A stretch of 64,000 nucleotides of DNA, from contig OY987239.1 in NCBI GenBank assembly GCA_963920705.1, positions 8,124,504-8,188,503 of the forward strand, in the 5' to 3' direction. Position 1 is the first letter of the stretch; each line of letters starts with the position of its first letter. Made by a program: the position numbers and the translations under genes. This DNA comes from Odiellus spinosus. Its lineage: Eukaryota; Arthropoda; Arachnida; Opiliones; Phalangiidae. Below, one piece after another: positions 10,199-22,100 of the stretch. Below the pieces are notes generated by a model, which saw only the letters and a list, made by a program, of their open reading frames with translations, had not been told where the DNA came from and searched no databases.

Positions 10199-13100
10199 CT
10201 AATTTAGGGTTTTTTCCTTAACTGTTCCAGGATTACAGGTTAATGGTAGTTGTTCACTACTGGCGTAATATACAGGGCGAAAAAAGTTCTGTTGAATTCG
10301 ATTGAAAAATATGGGGTTGTGAAAGTTTGGTGGCAATTGGAGATTTTGTGGTGAACAATAGGAGTAGTATATATGATCGTGGGAATCAGGTAGAAATTGG
10401 TAATTTGGTGGTTGACTATATGAGTAGTATATAGGATCATGGAAGTATGGTGGTAATTGAGGATTTTCTGCTTTATAAGAAATAAATTTTGGATCAGGCT
10501 CAGTGGTTAATTGAGTTTGTAAAGATAATTCGTTGGGTGTAATTATTTTTGGACAATGACTAGCAATAGACGAATTTCCTGATTCATTAGAAGTATAGGG
10601 CTCCGTGGCAGAGGTAATATAAGTATAGGGTTCCGTGGCTGAGGTAGTTTCAAAGTGAAATTCGTGGTATGAAGTAAATTTTCGATTAAGTTTATCACTA
10701 AACGTATTTTCAGATTCATTATATGCATAAGGCCCAGGGTTTGAGGTATTTTCGTTGCGTGAAATAAATTTTGAATTAGCAATACCAATAGAATTAACTG
10801 ATTCGTCAGAGCTGTATGTGCAGGGCTCTGTGGTTGAGGAAGCTTCTAGTTCTTTGTAAGAAATAAATTTTGGATTAGATTTGGTAATCACTGGATTTTG
10901 TGTCCTCGCTTCAGCCATTGTCAGACTTTGTTGCTCATTATTTGTGATTATGGGTGTGGGCTTAGCCGTAGGAAGATTTTGTGGCTCATCATAGAATATG
11001 ATTTTGGGCTTGTGCTTAGCGATCCTTACATTTTGTGGCTCATTATAAGTGGTGATATAGGGCTTTGGTATAGAGGTTGTTGGGCTGTCCGATTCATTAT
11101 ATGTTATAATTTTGTGCTTAGGCTTAGTGTGCGTTGTGATTTTGGGCACACTTTTAGTGATTGTGCATAATTCCCGTTGATTGTATGTTTCGATTCTGGG
11201 TTTTGTACTTTTTGGCTCACTTATTTTGGGTTTAGTGATTGTGGGGCTGTCCGATTCATTATAGGTTATTAATTTGTGCTTGGGCTTAGCGTGCGTTGTG
11301 ACTTTGGGTACACTCTTAGTGGTTGTGCATGATTCCTTTTGATTGTACGTTTCTATTTTGAGCTTTGGACTTTCTGTCTCACTTGTGGATTTTCCTGGCT
11401 TGTCATACATTGTGATTTTGGGTTTGGGCTTAGTTATTGTGTCATTTTTTGGCATAGTGACTGTGGGAGTTTTCGGCTCATTATATGTAATGATTTTAGG
11501 CTTAATCTTATCAATTGAGGGAATATCATAGGTTATTATTTTGCGCTTAGGCTTAAGGATAGTGCGATTTTCAGACTCATCACCAAAAATGAATTGGCGT
11601 TTGTGTTTTGTAACAATGCTATTTATCGGTTCATTAACTAAAACAATTTTTCTTTTGCGTTTAACGTCCCTGAGTTTTTTGGGAGCATCTTTCATTTTGA
11701 GCCTAGATTTAGTAATAGTAGGATTTTTGTGCTCATTAATATTAAAGAATTTTGCGTTATGTTTGGGTCTGTCAGAAGTATTTGTCTGTTCACCGCCTTT
11801 AATGATACGTGGGTTAGGCTTAGGGATAGTGGAGTTTATAGTATCATTGATAGTAATATTTTCAAGTTCATTGAAAGTAATGACTTTGCATTTGGGCTTA
11901 GATTTGGGAAAGCATTCACTGAAGGTAACTTTTTGCTTAGTAGTCTTAATGATTTTAGAGATTCCAACTTCATTATTGGTTAAACTATTGAAGTCATTAG
12001 TTTTCATTAGAAACCGATCATCTTCGCATGGCATAATCATTAAGTTCAATAATGTAGGTGGTTTAGTACTTGAATTTTCGAGGGTGATGTCTTTACTGGT
12101 CTTGGGATTGATTGCACCTTGATTTGTCCCAATTTGAGTAGATTCCAACAACGAATCAGATGAATTTCTCTTTGCAACGATGGGCTTGGACTTTAAGTCA
12201 CTTACATTTAAACTGTTTTGGTTAAGGCGAACATTGGAATTTCCCAAAAAATTTGATAAATATGGCTTTTCAATGAATTCATTGATTTTTGAGTTTTGAG
12301 TTAGGCTATGAGTTGAGTCCAACGCCGACTCATCACTAGAGTTTACAATGACTCTAGAGGGTGGTAACTCAATTGCTTGATGGTTTGGGCTAATATTTGA
12401 GTCCAACGCTGACTCATGACTAGAACTTTCAAAGACTTCATTGGGCATGAGCTTCCTTGTTTCTTGAGTTTGCCCAATGTTTGAGTTTAATGATGTATCG
12501 CAAGTTGAGTTGAAGGAGGAGTTAAGACTTTCAATAGATTCTTCGGGATTGAACTCCATTGTGTCATGAGTTGGGCTAAAAGTTGACTCCAACGATGGTA
12601 ATGATGAATGAAGCGTTGTGTTTACAGATAAACAATGACTATCATCAGTAACATCTTCATTAGGCTCAAGCTCAATTGTATCTCGAGTTTGGCTAAGAGT
12701 TGAGTACAATGGTGGCTCATGACTAGAGTTTGTAGATGAATTATGACTTTCTAAGTCTTTAGCAGATGGTAAGTCAATTACTTCATGAATAGGGCTAACA
12801 TTTAGGTCCAAAGCCGACTCATGACTAGAGTTTGTAGATGAATTGTGACTTTCTACGTCTCCAGCAGATGGTAAGTCAATTACTTCATGAATAGGGCTAA
12901 CATTTAGGCCCAAAGCAGACTCATGACTAGAATTTTGGAACATATAACTTTCAATGACTTCACTGGGCATGAGCTTCCTAGCATCTCGATTTTGCCCAAT
13001 GTGTGTGTCTAATGATGAATCTGGAGTTAAGTTTATGGACGAATTATGACTATCAATGACTTTATTTGTTTCGAACTCAATCGTGTCATGAGTTGGAGTT

Positions 13101-16100
13101 AAAATTGAGTTCAATGAGGGTAATGATGAATCCAGTGTTGTGTTTGAGGATAAATAATGACTTTCATCAATATCATCTTCATTACGCTCAAACGTGTCTT
13201 GACTTTGGCTAAGATTTGATTTGCCCGATGGATCGACAGTTGAGTTTCCTTTTCCGTGACTTTCAACAACTTCATTGGGTTTGATCTCAACTGCACCTTG
13301 TTTCATAATGCCTAGAGTTTGTTTAAGATTTGTATCTAATGACTCATGACTTAAGTTACCAGATATAAAATTACTGTCAACAGTGACTTCATAGGACTTT
13401 ATCTCAATTGAGTTAAGTTTTCTTTCATTTTGAGTTGGGTTAAGGTTCGAGTCATGCAATGATGACTCACGAGTACAATTTTGGAATGAAACTTGTGTTT
13501 CCATGACTTCATGGTTGGGCTCAATCTCACTTCTGTCACACTGACTATTTTGACTAGAGCTATAATTTAAGCTCAATTTTGTAGATGAATCAGAGTTTTT
13601 ACTTGAATTCTTCACGTTGCTGCAAGACTCCGGCTTAGCTTCATCAGGGCTTGCTTCAATATTGAAGAACCCTGGTCCAACAATGACATTGCATTCTTCG
13701 CAATAATACTGATTGGTACTGGTATCAACACACGTGACATGTCCATTGACGCAAGCGTACCATTTACCAATCCGCAATGACCTAGGTGTTAATACAGGGC
13801 AACTAATATATAGACTAGTGTAGTAGGTACCAACGATTAGGGCCAAATTATCCATCAAAAAATCCAAGTGGATGAAATCCATTTCTTGCAACTGTTTAGT
13901 ACTGAGAAGTATTTCTAAAATCTTATCGAAACATTTCATAATGCCTTGGTGGTTATTTTTTTGGACCAAAGATAATTTTTTTAAAACGGTGACCATCCAT
14001 ATTAAACGATTCAATTCAGCAGTTAAATCGTTTATTAACTGGGTGGTAAGAAAAGCCGCATCTTCTAAAACCTGAAAACAATTACTCTTTACAATAATGT
14101 CAACATTGACTTTAGGCTACCTAAGTTGATATGAAAAATTTTATTTAAGTGATACTAGACTCTTGTAACAAATTAGTTTTAGACGCTTCAGACTGTTATA
14201 ATTTGCGTAAAAACCTACTAAAACTCAAAAGGTTAAGATAATTTACAATTGGTTATCAAAGTCGCAAACTAGACTCACTAAGAGTTAATTAGTTTAGAAG
14301 AAATTTTAGAAAGTTAAAATTTTCAAGAATAGATGCAGATGCCATTGAAATATCGGAAAAAAATGGTTGTAAGTCAACAAGGAATATTAAGCGGGGATGG
14401 AACGGCGGCCACACGTGCGCGTATCATTCAAACTCAGCTTCTGCTTCCAATTCCCCTTTTTTCCCCCCTTATACTGGCTGTGGTTTGATCCCCCTTAATA
14501 TTCCTTGTCAACACTGACGGGTTTCGACTTCATTAGGACCTTTTTGCGAACCACTCAGTATTATTACGAGTTATTTTATATCTTAATACAAACGTGATAA
14601 AATCGTCAAATTAAAATAATGAATGCGTACCTTAATGATTTTATTTCCAGACATCTTGGCATAGTCTTTAATTTTCTTGACATAGAGTATGGAGGAAAAT
14701 GGTAGTACTTCGCTGAACACTTCCTTACATCCCTGTTCGACTTTGACAAGAACCTCAATCACCTTGGCTTTATTTTCAAAGTTAACTAAAGAATCTTTGC
14801 TTAAAACATCTAGTCCAAACAGTTGTTCCAATGTCAAATTCAAACAGCAGTCTAGTTTTGTTGATGAGAAATATGTTATCACGCCTGATTGATTCATATA
14901 CTTTGTTTGAAAATTTTTCAGATCCTTTAATAAAACAAAATGGGTAAATATTTTTGGCATATTATCAGACCACTGACTAATCAAATCCCCCTACCCTAAA
15001 GAGTTGGGCTTGAAGAGTACGATTGTCTTCAGGTTTGCCAAATATCTTTAACTTAATTTGCTCCACTCGAGAAGTGATTAACTTAACTTCAAGTTCAAAT
15101 CTAGAGTTGTTTCCAATGGGTGTCTGGCACCGCGGGCAGCAAATTTGTTTAATCTCCAAGTTAGAGTCGCATTGAGATTCTATCCATTTCGTAAAACCTA
15201 GTATGACATTCATCATTTGTTTCATTGTATACGATAGATTTAGTGTCAATGGAATGAGCAACTCAAAAGTTGGTTTTATACAATAATAAAAACGTTTTAC
15301 GATATAACTATTCAAAGATTCCCTCGGGTGAGTGTTTTTGCTTGTTTAATTTAGTTTATAAATTGATTGAAAAGGGCCGCAAGCTTTCCAAATTTAATAA
15401 ACTATTTTCTCAACCATGAAACCTTGGTAATTAAGTGAGGTTGTCACCGATTTTTCATTAATTCCAAATGGAATTGAGTAGCATTATTGAAAAGATTGTT
15501 AAAAATTATTCAAAATATATCTACATACGTCATAGGGAAAAATTACTATAGTAGTAAATATACAAATTTTAAAATAGACATTTACAAATTTTAAATAACT
15601 ACATCATGATTTTCGCGCGTTCTGTCACGTTGCACTGTCACTTCTGTGCAGTCTTTCTCTAAAAGTACTTAATCCAATACTATCTTTCGTACATAAATAA
15701 TCTTTAGTTACATTCTAGAAACCCTTACGGAAAAATGTTAGTCTGATCTGAAGAGGTCTTCAAGAACACTACGAAATTCTTGAGGAAGTCTTATTGATGT
15801 AATGGAAGACTTCCCCAGGGCCTTTTAGACTAAAGAAGACACCTGAAAGACTTCCCCAAGACCTCTTAAGACTAACTTTTTTTGGTAAGGGAATGAACAA
15901 TATTATATTATAATAGTGAGGCTGTCTCCATTTTTTTTCAAATGGTTATGGATTGTATTGTTAGTGTTAAGTAATGACACTGAAACATACCTTTCAGTTC
16001 GAAAATATGCTGACAATCTTCCAGTTCCAAATACCTCGCATTTTCCTTGTATTCTTGGTCACATAACTGCATTTTTAAGGTTTCTTTGTCACACACACGG

Positions 16101-19100
16101 CACAATGATGGACAAATCTCGCCGCACATCCCGATACACTTGTGTTTACAACCCAATTTCTTTTTGCAAACCTTATTACACGGTTGTCTATTGCAGGGCA
16201 TTCTGCAAGATTGGCTACACATGCTATGATTGCAATAAAAATCGCATTGTTCCTCACAAGGAATGCAAGGCTCTCCGCATGAATTAAAACATTTTCTGTG
16301 CCCACATCTAATCTCACATTTTCTCGAACAAGGTGGACAAGAGCCTTCGCAACAAGCATATTTGCAAGAATGGCCGCAAATAAGTTTTTTGTCACATAAA
16401 ACGTCGCAAAGAACGTGAATACGACCTTGGAAACATTTGCCGCAAGTACCGGAACATTTGTGACCACAATTTAGCAACGAATCACATTTAGACGAGCATT
16501 CGTCCATCAAATATTTGGCGTTACTTGACTTGTAGCATTGTGACGTTATAACGTGACCACATTCTAACTTAACTGAGATTAAAAACGAGCATTTGGTTTC
16601 ACATTCATTACCACACAGTTTATCACACGGATGGCCACAGCTTAGAGTTAATGAGCATGTTTCTTCACAAGCTCTCACAAGATTAACAGGGTTCTGGGAA
16701 GGACCACACTGGATTTTAATGGGGTGGTCGCATGATCCAATTACAACTATCCAAACCTTGCAATCGCCACAAGGCTCGTAACATTTTTTTTGGCACTGGT
16801 GTCCGCAGGGTAGTTTGAGATTACAAGGTTCCATGCATTGAACATCTTGTTCGTTTAGGTAACAGGGGGCCTCAACAAGGTGACAACATTTTGATAGCAA
16901 TTTGGTCAGCTAATTGAAAAAAAAAAAATAATAATAATAATAATAATTAGGTGGTGAAGGTTCATAAGTTGAAAAAGATGGTAAAATCTGGGTTACAAAT
17001 TCATATATTTAGAAAACTCAAATTTATGAGTTTATCAATACTAAAATTCACAGCAATGGTGTGTCCCTTATACATTCTTCAGACGAGGCGTAATTAGCCA
17101 TGGTTTAATCAGATTTAACCAAGGTTTACATAGCCTTTTCAGTTCAATAAACCTCGGTTTATTTTGTATAAACCATGGTTAAATCTGATTAAACCGGCAA
17201 GTTACGCATCGTCTGAAAAGGGTATTACCAAACAAAGTTAATCTTAAGAGGTCTTGGGGAAGTCTTTTGGGTGTCTTATGTAGTGTAGTCTTAAGAGGTC
17301 TTGGGGAAGTCTTCCATAATGTCAATAAGTCTCGGGGAAGTCTTGAAGACTTCCCCAAGACTTTTGTAGTGTTCTTGAGGACCTCTTCAGATCAGACTAA
17401 CTTTTTTCCGTAAGGTGTTTTACTTGGTGGAAGGTGTAATTGAGAAGGCTGGCTTGCCCTTACCGAAAAAAGATTGTCTGATCGGAAGAGGTCCTCAAGA
17501 CCACTATAAAAGTTTTGGGCAAGTCATTAAGTATACCCCAAGAATTCTTGACATAATGAAAGACTTCCCCAAGACCTCTTAAGACTACATAAGACACCCC
17601 AAAAGACTTCCCCAAGACCTCTTAAGCCTACATAAGACACCTGAAAGACTTCCACAAGACCTCTTAAGACTACATAAGACACCCCAAAAGACTTCCCCAA
17701 GACCTCTTAAGCCTACATAAGACACCTGAAAGACTTCCACAAGACCTCTTAAGACTACATAAGACACCCGAAAGACTTTCCCATGAGCTCTTAAGCCTAA
17801 CTTTTTTTGGTAAGGATAGGGACGTTGTAAATGGTATGTAAGCTGTCAGCCACTGGATAATTAGAGTCTACTTTGTAATGCATTGTTTAGATAAACCTAA
17901 AATGGTGATTTGTAATAAGTGTTTTAAACTCGCCCAAAAGCTAAATACAAAAATTTGTTATCAGATGTTGTTAAAAAAGATTGTTTTTGATCAAAATAAG
18001 TTGGCTAGAGAAAGCCTGTTGATCAATAGAATTATAGATCTTATATTTTTGGGGAGCCTTTCAAGCTCCTTTTCAAGAAAAAGAATTCACTGTGGCTACT
18101 TAGTCATTGCCCAAAATTTTTGCTGTAAAGAATTTATTAGTAATTCACCGTGTTAGCAGGGTTGAAAAGAAGCATGTGCTATTAATATCGATGGGCTGTT
18201 AAGTGGTGAAAAAAAAAAAAAAAAAAAAAAAACCACTGATGCCATAACTTTCTTTTCGAAGCCCTCCTTCCCTTACCAAAAAAAGTTAGTCTTAAGAGGT
18301 CTTAGGGAAGTCTTTTGGGTGTCTTATGTAGTCTTGAGAGGTCTTGGGGAAGTCTTCCATTACGTCAAGAAGTCTTGAGGAGGTCTTAAAGACTTCCCCA
18401 AGACTTTTGTAGCGTTCTTGAAGACCTCTTCAGATAAGACTAACTTTTTTCCATAAGGGTTACTCTACACCTCTTTTCGCTTGAGGGCGCCACTATCGTT
18501 AAAGGATTATATTCCATTTAATAATGTTTCTATATTTTTAATGATTTTAAAAAACAAAATGTGGAATGCTAGGCTTTCCTTAAATTTGGCTATGGACTCC
18601 ATGCACTTTGATGGGTTAGAAACTACCAGTCACCTTCTTTATTACAGTTGCAATCAAGATTTTTCTTTCGATCTTTAATAATTAGGAACTATGTGCTTAA
18701 TTTTTTTACATGATCAAAAACTCTCACCATGCTCAGAATTTACGTGACCAAACATTTGGATGAATTTTGCAAGAGACGCTGATAATCATTCTTAGAGGCT
18801 GAACATGGTACTCAGAACATAATGCCTATTTATGCATGTTCCATGTACTACAATCCACAAACATGTTCCTACCCCAATAGGCGTCACCAAAAATTGGACG
18901 TACCGTTGTTCACAGTTTAACGATATTATTCAACCAAAGTCGAGTTTTTAAAACTGTGTATTTTTATCTCTAAAAGTCATTATCAACTTAGGATTAACAA
19001 TAAATTCATTTGTCGAAGCTTTATGAGCATGAGCCATCTAATCTCCCTCTAGTTCACTCTGTCTCTACAAACTTAAAACTATCGCTATCTCAATTCCACA

Positions 19101-22100
19101 GACTTCACACTGTCGACTTAGGACAACTAACTCTTTTGCATGATCCGCTCTTATTTATATCCAAGCTTTGAATGCAACGTCTACCCCATATCGCGGAGGG
19201 TCTATCTTATTTAATTATGAGCTTTTGTATATAAAGCCCTCTTGTTATTTTTGCAAAATAAAGATATTTTAATAATAATCATGAAGATGACTTACTGTGA
19301 CAAAGCAAGTACCACAATCTTCACAGCACATCTTATTACACTGGTGTCCACGGGGGCACTCCCTGAGACAAGGCATAAGACAGTTCGATTCATTATGCTC
19401 GTTATCAATAGAATGGCATCTCTTTTCGCACAAGTGACCACATGACTTTCGGTAGCCGCAAGGTTTGTTGCAACCCCCACTCGCCACTTTATCAAAATCC
19501 AAGCAGTTTCTAACAGTCGTGATGTTACCGTGCTTCTGGCACTTCAGTTCCAGTTCTGATCCAATTTGATTGTGTTTAGTCAACTCTAAGATTATGTTTT
19601 GCCATAAGGGACTTTGCTGACCCAATAGGTCAAAATTTCCAAAGCAATAGAGACCCTTACGGGCTCGTGAAAGTGCTACACAGACACGATTTTCAACACT
19701 GAGGAATCCAATGCTGCTTTCCACGTTACTTCGAACCAGTGATAATAGAATGATATCATTCTCTTCACCTTGATAATTGTCAATGACTGTGGCTTTAACA
19801 TCGGCCACTGTTTCTGTCATGAGACGTTTTACAGCTAGCAATTGGCCCGTATACGAGGTAAGGATAGTAATTTGAGATGGTTCGTAGCCTTGCTGAATTA
19901 GGTACCTGGTGAAGAGAACCTAATTAAACCCACAAGAAAAGCCATAAAATAAACGTCAATGACAAAAAATAGAAGTATACACTGGAAGTTATGTACTCAT
20001 ATATTCTGTAAATACTATTATAGCTTTTTGTTACTTGTTTTTGTTCATATCAGGGCCTATATACCTTTAAATATCTATTTGTTTTAAATATCAATCTTTA
20101 CTACTCAAATTATTTAAATTTCAAAGCAATTCAATGGCAAACTAACATTACAGCTGAGTTTGCAGCCATTTAAATATTCTAGCGCAATCAAGGCATCAGC
20201 CCCATCAATGGTAAGCATGGCAACCTCGTGCTAGTACTATTTTTGACTATGATACCTGAGTAGAGAGCGTGAGATACATAAACAAGAAGCTCTGGGTCTG
20301 AGACAGGTAAAGGGGTATTAATTACAGTTAAGGAACAAGAAAACAGGCAGTTTGTTACACAGTTCGCAGCATATGGCCGTGTCTTCAATGTTTGTTAATT
20401 TCTAATTTATTTCAAAATTAGGCTTAGCTTAAACTAACCAGAAATAACTTCTCCGGGTGTAAAAGTGAATGATTTTATAGGTAATAGCTACTGTAATATT
20501 ATTTTCACTTTGATAAGTGATTTAAATATGTAGTTATTTTTTAATTAATATCTAGAAATTAACTGGTTTAAGTAGCCTTTTGATAACTCTATAAGAGCAC
20601 GAGAATACCCTGCTCCGTGATTGGCTAGTGAACTGGTTTTCAGAATGACAAAGTAGGTCTGCTTAAAACCAAAATTAATATTTTATCCATTTTTTATGCA
20701 ACTTTATATCATAAAACTCAAAATTCTTGAAACAAGGTCTCCTGGTCCCTAATGAGCTCTTGCGAAGAATCAAATTGGTTGTATTTTGGATAATAATCAA
20801 AAAGATTTATCAAACGTTGAACAAGGTACAACCAATGACGCTGTATACTTTGGAGTACTTTTCATTATTAGTTGTATCAGTAAGCCTTGGTAACTTTCTA
20901 GCTCCTGGTTATATATACTCAAACAGATTGTATGTTATACGAAGATTCACCTGCATAAGACGATGATGAAGGAAGCTTCATGTATATTTTCCTTGGAAGC
21001 ATTATTTGCTTGCTGCTGTTCATAATGATTGTGTTTAACAAAAAACACGTCTTTGACCATTCCCCGTACGTGACTATACTTTTCCACAGATGGGTGATTA
21101 GTAAGATCTCTATAGATATTGGGCACCAACAATCTCGAAATCTCTGGTCTCATTCTATGTTGAATTCCCAACTGGATAAATGGCATCCCATTCTTAACAA
21201 GCCTTTCGAAGAGTGATATCTCCAAGTTGAACTTCTTAGCCAGTTCGAATACACCTGGACTTGGTCTCAGTTGTTGATGGTCACCAATCAAAATAAGTTG
21301 CTCCGTGTGTGGGCTCAGTGACGTCACAATTTGGGCTTCCAATACTTCAGCCGCTTCCGCGACAATGACGATTTTCGATCTAATACTACTAACAAGGTCT
21401 CTGAAATTAGCAGCACCGGTAGTTGTCATGCCAACGACTAGAGTATTTTTGGCAATTATAATCTGTTCTTCAGTGCGAATTTCGTTCAAAGTGTAGATCT
21501 TGCTTTCGTATTGTAATTTTAATTCTAAAGCCATGTTCATAAAAAATATTTCTCAGACCTGAAGAATAACACAGTGACATAAAACCAACCTTCGATAGCT
21601 TGGGTTATTTCATTAGTGAAAATGTCATGCCATGTGAAATATAATTTCCACCTGTCGCTAGTTGACAACTTCCAAACATTACGCGTGCGTAGAAGATCCA
21701 GCGTTGATAATCGTGACAAGGCAATGTATTTTTCCCTGTCTAGGAAGTAGTTCATATTCTTCGAAGGAACGGAGGATGTGGATGTATCAGCCAGATAAAT
21801 ATCACGTTTTAGATTAGAAAGTTCATCAGCGATACTTGTTTGTGGATATGTGATATGGTAGTGTATTGTAGGGATGTCAACACGTGAGCAGCCACGGTCC
21901 AAGGTGTCTGATTGTTTTGAAAAATAGATTAGTTTATGGAGGATATAAGACTAACTTTTCGCCATTAGGTTCTCTAAGGAGACGAGGCGGATTAAGTCCT
22001 ACAGAACAAATTGTGTAGTCTGCTTGCAGGACTTTCAGCTCAGTTCTACTCCTAGCGTAACTCAAATTTCAAACTAATAATGAGCTAAAGAGGGTTTTCA

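Noticed and set aside
11541-12122. 193-codon plus-strand open frame opposite the ZNFX1-A tail
   Set aside because: It is the shadow of the biased Ser/Thr/Lys/Asn codons in the tail; hydrophobic composition follows from the complement and no family is recognisable.
14977-14994. Reading straight through or an 18-base intron between ZNFX1-A exons 11 and 12
   Set aside because: The read-through hits a stop and 18 bases is too short for an intron; an acceptor at 14925 gives a 70-base intron and a phase-0 join.
17585-17767. Minus-strand frame with repeated LRGLGEVF peptides, also at 23921-24270, 55667-55888 and 63642-63854
   Set aside because: The peptide is the translation of the MITE's internal repeat; there is no start context, no domain, and it appears only within element copies.
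19020-19265. Possible 3' end of a non-LTR retrotransposon (clipped frame, AATAAA-like end with AT repeats)
   Set aside because: The frame has several stops, no reverse-transcriptase motif can be seen and no target duplication was found.
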